Source: Kluyvera ascorbata_C
GTDB taxonomy: Bacteria; Pseudomonadota; Gammaproteobacteria; Enterobacterales; Enterobacteriaceae
Length of the DNA stretch: 64,000 bases
Assembly: GCF_044197065.1 (NCBI RefSeq)
Contig: NZ_JBIQOI010000012.1
Location: forward strand, 1 to 64,000
Direction: 5' to 3'
The position numbers and the translations under genes are program-made. This document shows positions 1 to 8,343 of the stretch, one piece after another. Below the pieces are notes generated by a model. The model was given only the letters and a program-made list of their open reading frames with translations. It was not told where the DNA came from and ran no database searches. Numbering within the stretch: position 1 is the stretch's first letter; each line of letters starts with the position of its first letter.

Positions 1-321
1 AGAGACTTGGTATTCATTTTTCGTCTTGCGACGTTAAGAATCCGTATCTTCGAGTGCCCACACAGATTGTCTGATAAATTGTTAAAGAGCAGTGCCGCTT
101 CGCTTTTTGTCAGCGGCGCGGGATGTGCATAATACGCTTTCCCGCTTCAGAGTCAAGCATTTAATTTCGCTTTTCTCTGTTGAGATTCTCAGGAGAACCT
201 CGCTGACCCGGCGGCTTGTTTGCCGTTGTTCCGTGTCAGTGGAGGCGCATTATAGGGAGTTCTGAGACGTTGACAAGCCCTGTTTTAAAAAAACTTTTCA
301 ACCGTCTCTTTTTTGCTCAAA
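1..321 (-). promoter_or_regulatory. rRNA operon promoters P1 and P2 and 5' leader (reads leftwards out of the window)
   Basis: Read on the minus strand this is a classic enterobacterial rrn control region. P1 has -35 TTGTCA (271-276) and -10 TATAAT (249-254) with a 16-base spacer and an A/T-rich UP-element-like stretch at about 281-300. P2 has -35 TTGACT (151-156) and -10 TATTAT (129-134), also 16 apart. The antitermination boxA (TGCTCTTTAACAA) lies at 79-91. The remaining leader runs off the left edge, so the 16S gene itself is outside the window. Position next to murI matches the rrnB locus of E. coli. Confidence 0.93.
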
Positions 322-1179
322 TCAGGCCGAAACAGGCAGTTTTTCGAGCGTTTCAAAGCCGTAGCGCTGTAAAACGGGTAAAAGTTGCTCAGTTTCTGTC
401 GTCAACGCCATGCAGTATGCCAGATTCGCATCGCTGGATTTCGCATCCGGCGCTTCATGTTCTAACAACCAGGCTGTTCGACGCGCAATAGCTGCACCGG
501 AATCCACCAGGCGGGTGCCTTCGGGAAGCACCTGCAGCAACTCATCCTGTAATAGAGGGAAATGCGTGCAGCCGAGCACGACGGTATCCGGTGGTTCTTG
601 CATGCGCAACCACGGACGCAGAATACGGCGCAGCTCTTCCAGAGGAACCGCCTCACCGTGCAGTTTCGCTTCCGCCAGCTCCACCAGCTCAGCAGACCCC
701 AGCATCTCGATACGGCATTCATTGGCAAAGCGCGAAATCAGCTCGTGGGTATAAGGACGTTTTACCGTGCCCCGCGTCGCCAACAATCCTACGATACGGT
801 TAGCCGACAGGCGTGCAGCCGGTTTAATGGCAGGCACGACGCCCACAACCGGGAAGACAAACTTGTCGCGCAGCGCGGGCAGTGAGACCGTGCTGGCCGT
901 GTTACAGGCGATCACCGCTAAAGCAAGCGGGTAGCGTGCCTGTACCGCAGTAACGATTTCCACGACGCGCTCAACGATAAACTCTTCACTCTTCTCCCCA
1001 TAAGGGAAAGCGACGTTATCGAAAGCGTAGATGTAATGGAGATCCGGCAAGAGATGCCGGATCTCATCGTAGACCGACAACCCACCGACACCGGAGTCAA
1101 ACACCAGTACGGTAGGACGTGGTTCAGAAGGTGTAGCTGCCAGACAAGGTGTATTCCCGTCCTGCAGTTTGGTAGCCAT
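322..1179 (-). CDS. murI: Glutamate racemase
   Basis: Converts L-glutamate to the D-glutamate used for peptidoglycan precursors in the cytoplasm. The 285-residue length equals the E. coli enzyme and the sequence is nearly collinear with it. Both catalytic cysteines are visible: C92 in ACNTAS and C204 in GCTHFP; the N-terminal DSGVGG motif is at 28-33. The start lies inside btuB, giving a 56-base overlap on the same strand, as in E. coli, so translation is probably coupled to btuB. The gene is followed directly by the rrn promoter region. Confidence 0.97.
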   Translation of the reverse strand: MATKLQDGNTPCLAATPSEPRPTVLVFDSGVGGLSVYDEIRHLLPDLHYIYAFDNVAFPYGEKSEEFIVERVVEIVTAVQARYPLALAVIACNTASTVSLPALRDKFVFPVVGVVPAIKPAARLSANRIVGLLATRGTVKRPYTHELISRFANECRIEMLGSAELVELAEAKLHGEAVPLEELRRILRPWLRMQEPPDTVVLGCTHFPLLQDELLQVLPEGTRLVDSGAAIARRTAWLLEHEAPDAKSSDANLAYCMALTTETEQLLPVLQRYGFETLEKLPVSA

Positions 1180-3007
1180 ATGCTGTCTCGTAGTCTTTAT
1201 CGAACAGGTTGGCTATTTTACCACGAACGGTCAGGTGTGAGGTGACAGGATATGACAATCCGATATCCCACAGACTCACGCCCCCCATTTTAACTCGACT
1301 AGAGGTGTTTGTTGTCTCGTCGTAGTTATTGTCATAGCGCTGCCCCAAATATTGGTAAGCGATATTCCAACCGAGATCGTAAACCTGCCCAGTTAACTCA
1401 TACTTCACCTGCTGTTTCGCACGACGAGCAAGAACCTGGTTGGTTTCGTCATCACGCGGATCAACATACTGCAGCGTCAGGTGATGTTCTACCGGGCCGG
1501 TCGTGATGTTCCCCGTCCACTCAACGCCTTTAATGGTGGCCGACTTCACGTTGACGTACTGGCTGTAATTACTCGAGCTTTTATAATCAATCAGGTTTTG
1601 AATTTCATAGTGGTACGCAGAGAGCTTCCAATCCAGCGGTCCAGTAATCCCGTCAATTCCTGCTTCCCACTGCTTAGATTCTTCGGGTTGCAGATTCGGA
1701 TTGGCAATGATGCCTCGGTTGCTTCCATATCCATAACGCGCTGCACCATACTGCTGTCCCAAAGAGGGTGCCAGGAAGCCGGTGCCATAAGAAAGCGTTG
1801 CGCGGTAACCATCAACAAATTCCCAACCCGCAGCAGTTTGCCACGTACCGTGCCAGCCAAACTGTTCATCGTGGTCCTCACGGCCCGATGCTTCCAGCGT
1901 CACGGTATCGATCTGCTGCTGACCGGTCAGGTAAAGCCCTGTCGTATCACGTTTATAGGCATCGGTTTTTGTCGTACTGCCGGACACCAGCTTTTCCTGC
2001 TTCCAGTCCACACCACCGCTAATCGCCCCGTGCCCAACCTCAAAATTGTTCCCCCACTGGATATAACGCTGTTCCATATCATCCAGCGTGGCTTGACCAG
2101 CATAGCGGCCGAGGTTATTCGTGTAGTTATAGTCTTTAAGATGCTGATAGTTAGCGATCAGTTGAGAAGAATAGATACCGGAGTTGTATCGCAGCCCGGT
2201 ATCCCAGGATTGGTTGTAGTTCTGAGCTTCGTCATTACCTTCAGGAGAGCCATACATCGTATTCTGATCGTAATCACTGTTGGCCGTGTATCCATAACCA
2301 CGGAAGAAGCCCGAGAAGTTCTCGTCAAACTTATGCTGCACGGCGCCCCAGAACAGTTTATTGCGATAGCCATCTCGGTCACTGTCACCGCTGTAAGCCG
2401 AATCAGGGACAATATTAAACCCCTTGGTCGTCTGATAAGCGCCCGCCGCCGTTATCATCGTGTCACCAAAGCGTTTATTCACCGCACCGTCATAAGTCTG
2501 GTAGCCATTCGAACCCATCCCGGCATTGATCTGTGCGCGTTCATCATCACTCATGGTAATGATGTTAACCACACCGCCAATAGCACCCGATCCATAAACA
2601 GCAGAACGCGGGCCACGGATATACTCAATACGCTGCACCAGCGAGACCGGAATCTGGCTAATATCGATACCGTTGGAAATACCCGGCCGCGCCATTGGGA
2701 TCCCATCAATCAGCACCAGCACATGACGCGCTTCGGTACCACGCACATAGAGGTAAGAGCTATTTCCCATGCCACCGGTCTGCGAAATATCGACTCCCGG
2801 CAGCCGGCGCATCACATCATTAAGATCTTTGGACTGCCAGCGCTGAATATCCTCACGCGTAACCACATCGGTTGGGGCCAATACCGTATTAACCGGCTGT
2901 TGAAAACGGGTGCCCGTTACCACCATCGAGTCAGAATTGCTGTCTTGCGCCCAGCCGGAAAATGCCGTGACGGATAACGCCGTCATCAGCGAAGCTTTTT
3001 TAATCAT
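1124..3007 (-). CDS. btuB: TonB-dependent vitamin B12 outer-membrane receptor BtuB
   Basis: Outer-membrane 22-strand beta-barrel that imports cobalamin with TonB energy. The start at 3007 (MIKKASLM) gives 627 residues, about a dozen longer than E. coli BtuB. A signal peptide ends at WAQ about residue 20, a TonB-box-like DSMVVTG follows, the plug carries RGPRSAVYGSGAIGGVVNI, and the barrel ends in the terminal aromatic YTF. The plug and the last 100 residues are strongly conserved, while several extracellular loops differ from E. coli and resemble the Klebsiella type. Expression should be governed by the cobalamin riboswitch immediately upstream; murI overlaps the 3' end. Confidence 0.95.
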   Translation of the reverse strand: MIKKASLMTALSVTAFSGWAQDSNSDSMVVTGTRFQQPVNTVLAPTDVVTREDIQRWQSKDLNDVMRRLPGVDISQTGGMGNSSYLYVRGTEARHVLVLIDGIPMARPGISNGIDISQIPVSLVQRIEYIRGPRSAVYGSGAIGGVVNIITMSDDERAQINAGMGSNGYQTYDGAVNKRFGDTMITAAGAYQTTKGFNIVPDSAYSGDSDRDGYRNKLFWGAVQHKFDENFSGFFRGYGYTANSDYDQNTMYGSPEGNDEAQNYNQSWDTGLRYNSGIYSSQLIANYQHLKDYNYTNNLGRYAGQATLDDMEQRYIQWGNNFEVGHGAISGGVDWKQEKLVSGSTTKTDAYKRDTTGLYLTGQQQIDTVTLEASGREDHDEQFGWHGTWQTAAGWEFVDGYRATLSYGTGFLAPSLGQQYGAARYGYGSNRGIIANPNLQPEESKQWEAGIDGITGPLDWKLSAYHYEIQNLIDYKSSSNYSQYVNVKSATIKGVEWTGNITTGPVEHHLTLQYVDPRDDETNQVLARRAKQQVKYELTGQVYDLGWNIAYQYLGQRYDNNYDETTNTSSRVKMGGVSLWDIGLSYPVTSHLTVRGKIANLFDKDYETAYGYQTAGREYTLSGSYTF

Positions 3008-3044
3008 TTTTAAAAGCATCCAAATAGAAAAGGGATGCCGCAGG

Positions 3045-3250
3045 TTTCATCAGTTGCTCGCGACGATAAAACCCCATGCGACGTTATCCGGCAGGTCTTC
3101 GGGCTTGGAGGCTATATAAAGAGGTGATGACTTCCCACGGCACGCCGCAGTGTCTGCATTAAATGCGCTCACCTCTTACCTTCCTTACCGCTGCGCGTCA
3201 GCCCCAGATTTACACTGGGTTCCCTTTTAACTCACAGGACCGGTACGGGG
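3045..3250 (-). promoter_or_regulatory. Cobalamin (AdoCbl) riboswitch of btuB
   Basis: The minus-strand leader of btuB contains the expected cobalamin riboswitch landmarks: the P1-proximal GGTCCTGTG (about 3234-3242), the segment around GCTGACGCGCAGCGGTAAGGAA (about 3181-3203), and the B12-box-like GACCTGCC preceded by AGCCCGAA (about 3091-3106). In E. coli binding of adenosylcobalamin to this element blocks ribosome access at btuB. Boundaries are approximate. The remaining roughly 120 bases up to trmA hold the two divergent promoters; I do not see a clear -35/-10 pair to name. Confidence 0.9.
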
Positions 3251-3373
3251 ATGCTACATTTAGTTACATATAGATGTCCAGACTGCTATTTATGATTTTC
3301 ACCGTCATCGGCGCTGGACATCCCCTGAACAAGCCCTACAATCCCCGCGTACTTTTATTATTCAGGATGCATC

Positions 3374-4474
3374 ATGACCCCCGAACATCTCCCAACCGAA
3401 CAGTACGACGCTCAGCTCGCCGAGAAAGTCACTCGCCTGCAAACAATGATGACGCCGTTTAGCGCTCCCGCGCCGGAGGTGTTTCGCTCGCCGGTCAGCC
3501 ACTACCGTATGCGCGCGGAATTCCGCATCTGGCACGACGGTGATGACCTGTACCACATCATGTTCGATCAGCAGACCAAGAACCGCATCCGCGTAGATTC
3601 TTTCCCTGCGGCAAGCCAGCTAATTAACACCCTGATGACCGCCGTGCTCGACGGCGTTCGCGATAATCATACGCTGCGCCACAAGCTATTCCAGATTGAC
3701 TACCTCACCACCCTGAGCAATCAGGCGGTGGTTTCGCTGCTGTATCATAAAAAGCTCGACGACGAGTGGCGCGAACAGGCCGAAGCGCTGCGTGACGCAC
3801 TGCGCGCACAGGGGCTGGACGTGCACCTGATTGGTCGCGCGACCAAAACCAAAATCGCGCTGGATCAAGACTATATTGACGAGCGCCTGCCGGTTGCGGG
3901 CAAAGAGATGATCTATCGTCAGGTAGAGAACAGCTTCACCCAGCCGAACGCCGCGATGAACATTCAGATGCTGGAGTGGGCGCTGGATGCTACGCAGAAT
4001 TCAAACGGCGATCTGCTGGAACTCTACTGCGGTAACGGTAACTTCTCGCTGGCGCTGGCGCGCAACTTTAACCGCGTACTGGCAACCGAAATTGCCAAAC
4101 CGTCCGTGGCAGCAGCGCAGTACAACATTGCGGCCAACCAGATAGACAACGTGCAGATTATCCGCATGGCGGCAGAAGAGTTTACGCAGGCGATGAACGG
4201 CGTACGGGAATTTAACCGTTTGCAGGGAATTGACCTGAAAAGCTATCAATGTGAGACGATTTTCGTCGATCCACCACGTAGTGGCCTGGATAGCGAAACT
4301 GAGAAGATGGTGCAGGCGTATCCGAACATTCTGTACATCTCCTGTAACCCAGAGACGCTGTGCCAGAACCTGGAAACGTTGAGCCAGACGCACAACGTGA
4401 CGCGCCTGGCGCTGTTCGATCAGTTCCCGTATACCCATCATATGGAATGCGGTGTGCTGTTAACGAAGAAGTAA
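3374..4474 (+). CDS. trmA: tRNA (uracil-5-)-methyltransferase (m5U54)
   Basis: Makes ribothymidine at position 54 of tRNA using S-adenosylmethionine. The 366 residues match the E. coli length. The SAM-binding motif LLELYCGNGNFSLAL lies near residues 214-228, the DPPRSG motif near 299-304, and the catalytic cysteine in YISCNPE near residue 324, with the base-abstracting glutamate in HHMECGVLL close to the C-terminus. Divergent from btuB; convergent with yijD, with a REP pair between the stops. Confidence 0.97.
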   Translation: MTPEHLPTEQYDAQLAEKVTRLQTMMTPFSAPAPEVFRSPVSHYRMRAEFRIWHDGDDLYHIMFDQQTKNRIRVDSFPAASQLINTLMTAVLDGVRDNHTLRHKLFQIDYLTTLSNQAVVSLLYHKKLDDEWREQAEALRDALRAQGLDVHLIGRATKTKIALDQDYIDERLPVAGKEMIYRQVENSFTQPNAAMNIQMLEWALDATQNSNGDLLELYCGNGNFSLALARNFNRVLATEIAKPSVAAAQYNIAANQIDNVQIIRMAAEEFTQAMNGVREFNRLQGIDLKSYQCETIFVDPPRSGLDSETEKMVQAYPNILYISCNPETLCQNLETLSQTHNVTRLALFDQFPYTHHMECGVLLTKK

Positions 4475-4480
4475 GGAATG

Positions 4481-4557
4481 GTAGGCCGGATAAGCATAGC
4501 GCCATCCGGCTGTTCCTGAGCAGGTTGCCGGATGGCGGCGTTGCCTTATCCGGCCAA
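4481..4557. repeat. REP pair between trmA and yijD
   Basis: Two REP palindromic units in opposite orientation (4481-4510 and 4525-4557), each with the GCCGGAT...ATCCGGC core, fill the gap between the convergent stops of trmA and yijD. Such elements typically lie in 3' untranslated regions of enterobacteria. Confidence 0.85.
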
Positions 4558-4561
4558 CAGT

Positions 4562-4918
4562 TTACTGCTGTTCCTGCCTGCGGTTACGCAGCTTCACGCC
4601 AATCCAGAAGACCATCGCCACCGACAGTACCGCCGGGAAGAAGTTAGAGCCGATATCCGGATACTCTGCGCGCACCACGGTGCTATACAGCAGCACGCCA
4701 AGGATAAAGCAGGCGGCCGCCAGGCCCGGTAACCCGACCGGCATTGTACGGTTCTGATAACGTTGATGCAGGCAGTACACCGTCAGCACCAGCGCAATAA
4801 TAGGGAATATAGAGAAAGGTACGATGGAGCTAAACAGTGCCGCAAACGTCCCGTTAATCGATAAGCCAGCCAACAGCGCCAGCAGCAGCGTACCTTTATC
4901 TTGACCTGACTGTTTCAT
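4562..4918 (-). CDS. yijD: Inner-membrane protein YijD
   Basis: A 118-residue, very hydrophobic protein orthologous to E. coli YijD by sequence and by its position directly downstream of fabR (15 bases). I see membrane segments at roughly residues 8-26, 30-50, 64-82 and 91-110, and a basic, polar C-terminal tail (KLRNRRQEQQ). No enzymatic motif is present and the function of the family is not established. It is probably co-transcribed with fabR. Confidence 0.9.
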   Translation of the reverse strand: MKQSGQDKGTLLLALLAGLSINGTFAALFSSIVPFSIFPIIALVLTVYCLHQRYQNRTMPVGLPGLAAACFILGVLLYSTVVRAEYPDIGSNFFPAVLSVAMVFWIGVKLRNRRQEQQ

Positions 4919-4933
4919 TGCTCGTCTACCACC

Positions 4934-5566
4934 TTATTCGGACTGATGTGTCATCTTCTCTTGTTCACGGCGATACCAGTAGTATGCGCCCTTGGAGATC
5001 ATCCGTAACTGCAGCACCAGCCGCTCTTCCAGCTGGCGACGCTGCTCAAGGCTTACATCCAGAGCCTCCGCTCCCGCGCTAAATACAATCGTCACCATCG
5101 CCTCAGCCTGCGCTTCCGTGAAGGCTCGGGGCATATGGTTTTCGATTTCCAGATAGTCGGCAAGTTCCGCAATAAAATGCTGAATTTCGCGGGCGACCGC
5201 GGCACGGAATGCCGCAGAAGTGCCTGAACGCTCGCGCAGCAACAGGCGGAAGGCGTTCGGGTTATTACCGATAAATTCCATAAAGGTTGAAACAGAAGTG
5301 CGGATAACGCTGCCGCCTTTGGCGATACGCTGGCGCGCCTGACGCATCAACTGACGCAGCATCAGACCGCTCTCATCGACCATGGTCAGCCCAAGCTCAT
5401 CCACATCGCGGAAATGACGATAAAAGGAGGTTGGCGCAATCCCTGCCTCGCGCGCCACTTCGCGCAGGCTGAGGCTGGCAAAACTACGCTCGGCACTGAG
5501 TTGACTAAATGCCGCTTCCACCAGCGAACGCCGGGTTTTTTCTTTTTGTTGCGCTCTAACACCCAT
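4934..5566 (-). CDS. fabR: TetR-family repressor of unsaturated fatty acid synthesis
   Basis: FabR represses fabB and fabA in response to the balance of unsaturated acyl-ACP and acyl-CoA. The start MGVRAQQ at 5566 gives 210 residues. The TetR helix-turn-helix is at about residues 30-53 (SLREVAREAGIAPTSFYRHF), followed by an all-helical ligand domain; the C-terminal YYWYRREQEK is nearly identical to E. coli. An in-frame ATG eight codons upstream (5590) exists but lacks support from the family. It is divergent from sthA and first in a fabR-yijD unit. Confidence 0.95.
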   Translation of the reverse strand: MGVRAQQKEKTRRSLVEAAFSQLSAERSFASLSLREVAREAGIAPTSFYRHFRDVDELGLTMVDESGLMLRQLMRQARQRIAKGGSVIRTSVSTFMEFIGNNPNAFRLLLRERSGTSAAFRAAVAREIQHFIAELADYLEIENHMPRAFTEAQAEAMVTIVFSAGAEALDVSLEQRRQLEERLVLQLRMISKGAYYWYRREQEKMTHQSE

Positions 5567-5766
5567 CACGATGACTGAATCCTTCCACAAGCCGTGTTGG
5601 CACTATACCAGAGAATAAAACGAATCGACTTACGCAGCTTTGTTAATGATTGTTTACATGCTATTTATGCTATTTCGTATGAAAAAAGCCCAACGATAAT
5701 TGGGTTATTACTTCGATGATGTTATGATTCTGTTGCTTTTATGTATAAGAACAGGTAAGCCTTACC

Positions 5767-7167
5767 ATGCCACATTCCTACGATTATGATGCAATAGTAA
5801 TTGGTTCCGGCCCCGGCGGCGAAGGTGCTGCTATGGGTCTGGTGAAGCAAGGAGCCCGTGTCGCCGTTATCGAGCGTTATCATAATGTCGGCGGCGGCTG
5901 TACCCACTGGGGTACCATCCCGTCTAAAGCCCTTCGCCACGCCGTTAGCCGTATTATCGAATTCAATCAGAACCCTCTCTACAGCGACCACAGCAGACTT
6001 CTCCGCTCCTCATTTGCCGACATCCTGAATCATGCCGATAGCGTTATCAATCAGCAAACTCACATGCGTCAGGGCTTTTATGAGCGTAATCACTGTGAAA
6101 TGTTGCAGGGTGACGCCCGCTTCGTCGATGAGCACACCATCGCCCTGGAGTGTCCGGACGGTTCCGTCGAAACGTTCACCGCCGATAAGTTCGTGATTGC
6201 CTGCGGCTCACGCCCGTATCGCCCGGCCGACGTCGACTTTACCCACCCGCGCATTTACGACAGCGACTCGATTCTCAGCCTGCACCACGAACCGCGCCAC
6301 GTGATTATCTACGGCGCAGGGGTTATCGGCTGCGAATATGCCTCTATCTTCCGTGGAATGGAGGTTAAGGTTGATCTCATCAACACCCGCGACCGCCTAC
6401 TGGCCTTCCTCGATCAAGAAATGTCAGATTCACTCTCTTACCACTTCTGGAACAGCGGCGTGGTTATTCGCCACAACGAAGAGTACGAGAAGATTGAAGG
6501 CGTGGACGATGGCGTGATTATGCACCTGAAGTCTGGCAAAAAGCTCAAAGCCGACTGCCTGCTGTTCGCCAACGGACGTACCGGTAACACCGATTCGCTG
6601 TCGCTGGAAAACATCGGGCTACAGGCCGATGGCCGCGGTCAGCTGAAAGTGAACAGCATGTACCAGACCGCGCTGCCGCACGTCTATGCCGTCGGTGATG
6701 TTATCGGTTATCCGAGCCTGGCTTCAGCTGCTTACGATCAAGGCCGCATTGCCGCGCAGGCGTTAATGAAAGGTGAAGCAAGCGCGCACCTGATTGAAGA
6801 TATCCCAACCGGTATCTATACCATTCCTGAAATCAGCTCTGTCGGCAAAACCGAGCAGCAGCTCACCGCAATGAAAGTGCCGTACGAAGTCGGTCGTGCC
6901 CAGTTCAAACACCTGGCGCGAGCGCAAATCGTCGGTATGAGCGTGGGGAGCCTGAAGATCCTGTTCCATCGGGAGACCAAGGAGATCCTCGGCATTCACT
7001 GCTTTGGCGAGCGCGCGGCCGAGATTATTCATATCGGTCAGGCGATTATGGAGCAAAAAGGTGGCGGTAACACCATTGAGTACTTCGTTAACACCACCTT
7101 TAACTACCCGACCATGGCGGAAGCCTATCGGGTAGCGGCGCTAAACGGCTTAAACCGCCTGTTTTAA
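5767..7167 (+). CDS. sthA: Soluble pyridine nucleotide transhydrogenase
   Basis: Flavoprotein that transfers hydride between NADPH and NAD+ in the cytoplasm, mainly to dispose of excess NADPH. The 466 residues match E. coli SthA. It has an FAD Rossmann motif GSGPGG (13-18), a second dinucleotide motif GAGVIG near 183-188, and AVGDVIG near 311-317. In place of the redox-active cysteine pair of lipoamide dehydrogenases the segment reads GGGCTHWGTIPSK (42-54), with only one cysteine, as is typical for this transhydrogenase. It converges with oxyR and the two genes overlap by 18 bases. Confidence 0.97.
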   Translation: MPHSYDYDAIVIGSGPGGEGAAMGLVKQGARVAVIERYHNVGGGCTHWGTIPSKALRHAVSRIIEFNQNPLYSDHSRLLRSSFADILNHADSVINQQTHMRQGFYERNHCEMLQGDARFVDEHTIALECPDGSVETFTADKFVIACGSRPYRPADVDFTHPRIYDSDSILSLHHEPRHVIIYGAGVIGCEYASIFRGMEVKVDLINTRDRLLAFLDQEMSDSLSYHFWNSGVVIRHNEEYEKIEGVDDGVIMHLKSGKKLKADCLLFANGRTGNTDSLSLENIGLQADGRGQLKVNSMYQTALPHVYAVGDVIGYPSLASAAYDQGRIAAQALMKGEASAHLIEDIPTGIYTIPEISSVGKTEQQLTAMKVPYEVGRAQFKHLARAQIVGMSVGSLKILFHRETKEILGIHCFGERAAEIIHIGQAIMEQKGGGNTIEYFVNTTFNYPTMAEAYRVAALNGLNRLF

Positions 7168-8067
7168 CGCTTTATCGAAATGGCCGTCCATCGTTTCACG
7201 GACGGCCTCTGCCAGCTGCTCATAGCGGCCGCGTAGAGGCGATCCCGGACGATAGACCAGGCCAACGGTGCGGCGTGGTTCCGGCTTAATGCACGGCAGG
7301 TACACAACGCCATCGCGCTGGCGTTCCTGCGGCACGGCTAACGCTGGCAGCAGCGTAATACCGCTCCCCGCCGCCACCATATTGCGCAGCGTTTCCAGAC
7401 TGGTTGCGCGGAAGTGAGTATCTTCATCCGCACCCGCTTCAAAGCAGAAGCCCATCGCCTGGTCACGCAGGCAGTGCCCATCTTCCAGCATCAGCAGCTT
7501 CTCACCGGCCAGATCCGACATCGGCACGCGATCGCGCTCTGCCCACGGGTGATCGGCATAGATAGCCAGCATCATCGGCTCGTCGAACAGCGGCACCTCA
7601 ATAAAGGCTTCACTCTCTTTCACCAGCGCCAGAATCGCACAGTCCAGCTTACCGCTGTCGAGCTGCGCCAGCAGTTGATGGGTCTGCGCTTCATGCAGGT
7701 ACATTTCGAGCTTCGGGAAGGTCTGGTGCAGCATGGGAATAATATGAGGCAGCAGATACGGGCCAACGGTTGGGATCAGGCCGATATGCAACGGGCCGGA
7801 CATTGTCTCCCCCTGCTGGCTTGCCATCTCCTTCAGCACTTTGACCTCGCGTAACACGGTACGCGCCTGGTCCACCAGCAGCAGCCCCGCCTGGGTGAAC
7901 AGCACTTTGCGGCTGGTACGCTCCAGCAGCATGACGCCCAGTTCATCTTCCAGCTTACGAATCTGCCCACTTAGGGTTGGCTGGCTGACATGGCAGGAAT
8001 CTGCCGCCCGGCGGAAGTGCCGGTGTTCAGCTAACGCTACCAGGTATTCAAGATCACGAATATTCAT
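7150..8067 (-). CDS. oxyR: Hydrogen-peroxide sensing LysR-type regulator OxyR
   Basis: Activates katG, oxyS and other peroxide-defence genes when oxidised. At 305 residues it is the same length as E. coli OxyR. The N-terminal helix-turn-helix is at about 17-37, and both redox cysteines that form the activating disulfide are present (C199 in DGHCLRD and C208 in GFCFEAG). It is transcribed divergently from the OxyS RNA, with an OxyR operator between them. Its 3' end overlaps sthA by 18 bases. Confidence 0.97.
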   Translation of the reverse strand: MNIRDLEYLVALAEHRHFRRAADSCHVSQPTLSGQIRKLEDELGVMLLERTSRKVLFTQAGLLLVDQARTVLREVKVLKEMASQQGETMSGPLHIGLIPTVGPYLLPHIIPMLHQTFPKLEMYLHEAQTHQLLAQLDSGKLDCAILALVKESEAFIEVPLFDEPMMLAIYADHPWAERDRVPMSDLAGEKLLMLEDGHCLRDQAMGFCFEAGADEDTHFRATSLETLRNMVAAGSGITLLPALAVPQERQRDGVVYLPCIKPEPRRTVGLVYRPGSPLRGRYEQLAEAVRETMDGHFDKALKQAV

Positions 8068-8089
8068 TATTCATCCTCCATCGCCACGA

Positions 8090-8145
8090 TAGTTCATGGC
8101 GATAGATAGAATAGCAATGAATGATTATCCCTATCAAGCGTTCTG
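8090..8145. promoter_or_regulatory. OxyR operator between oxyR and oxyS
   Basis: The segment contains repeated ATAG/CTAT-type half-sites (GATAGATAGAATAG near 8100-8113 and ATCCCTATC near 8128-8136), matching the spaced ATAG-n-CTAT elements bound by OxyR. Its position between the divergent oxyR and OxyS agrees with autorepression of oxyR and activation of oxyS. Exact half-site assignment is approximate. Confidence 0.7.
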
Positions 8146-8162
8146 TTCAATAATACACCACA

Positions 8163-8275
8163 GAAACAGGTGACCCTTGTTTAACCCTTGAAGTCGTCAC
8201 ACTGATTCGGAGTTTCTCTCAAACTCGACAAACAAAGCCAACATGAACGTTTGCGGGCCCCGTGGCCCGCTTTTT
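8163..8275 (+). ncRNA. oxyS: OxyS small RNA
   Basis: Peroxide-induced Hfq-dependent regulatory RNA. The segment starts with GAAAC, contains the strongly conserved linker TTTAACCCTTGAAGTC (8181-8196), the loop region around GAGTTTCTCTCAAACTCG (8210-8227), and AAAGCCAACATGAACGTTTGCG (8234-8255), all recognisable from E. coli OxyS. It ends in a GC hairpin GCGGGCCC-CG-TGGCCCGC-like stem (8253-8270) followed by eight Ts. It lies divergent from oxyR as expected. The 5' end is inferred from the E. coli homologue. Confidence 0.93.
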
Positions 8276-8290
8276 TTTGGCCGTAAAAAA

Positions 8291-8319
8291 CCCGGCGTCG
8301 CTGCGCTCGGCCGGGCTAC
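8291..8319. repeat. GC-rich palindromic intergenic repeat
   Basis: A hairpin of the CCCGGC...GCCGGG type between the OxyS terminator and the argH stop. Related units lie at 15903-15934 and 51465-51545. It is probably a REP-like element. Confidence 0.6.
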
Positions 8320-8343
8320 ATCAGGTGTAAAAACTTCGCTCAA

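Noticed and set aside
1481..2977. Long 498-codon open frame opposite btuB
   Set aside because: It is fully antisense to the well-supported btuB, has no recognisable domain and a composition typical of a shadow frame.
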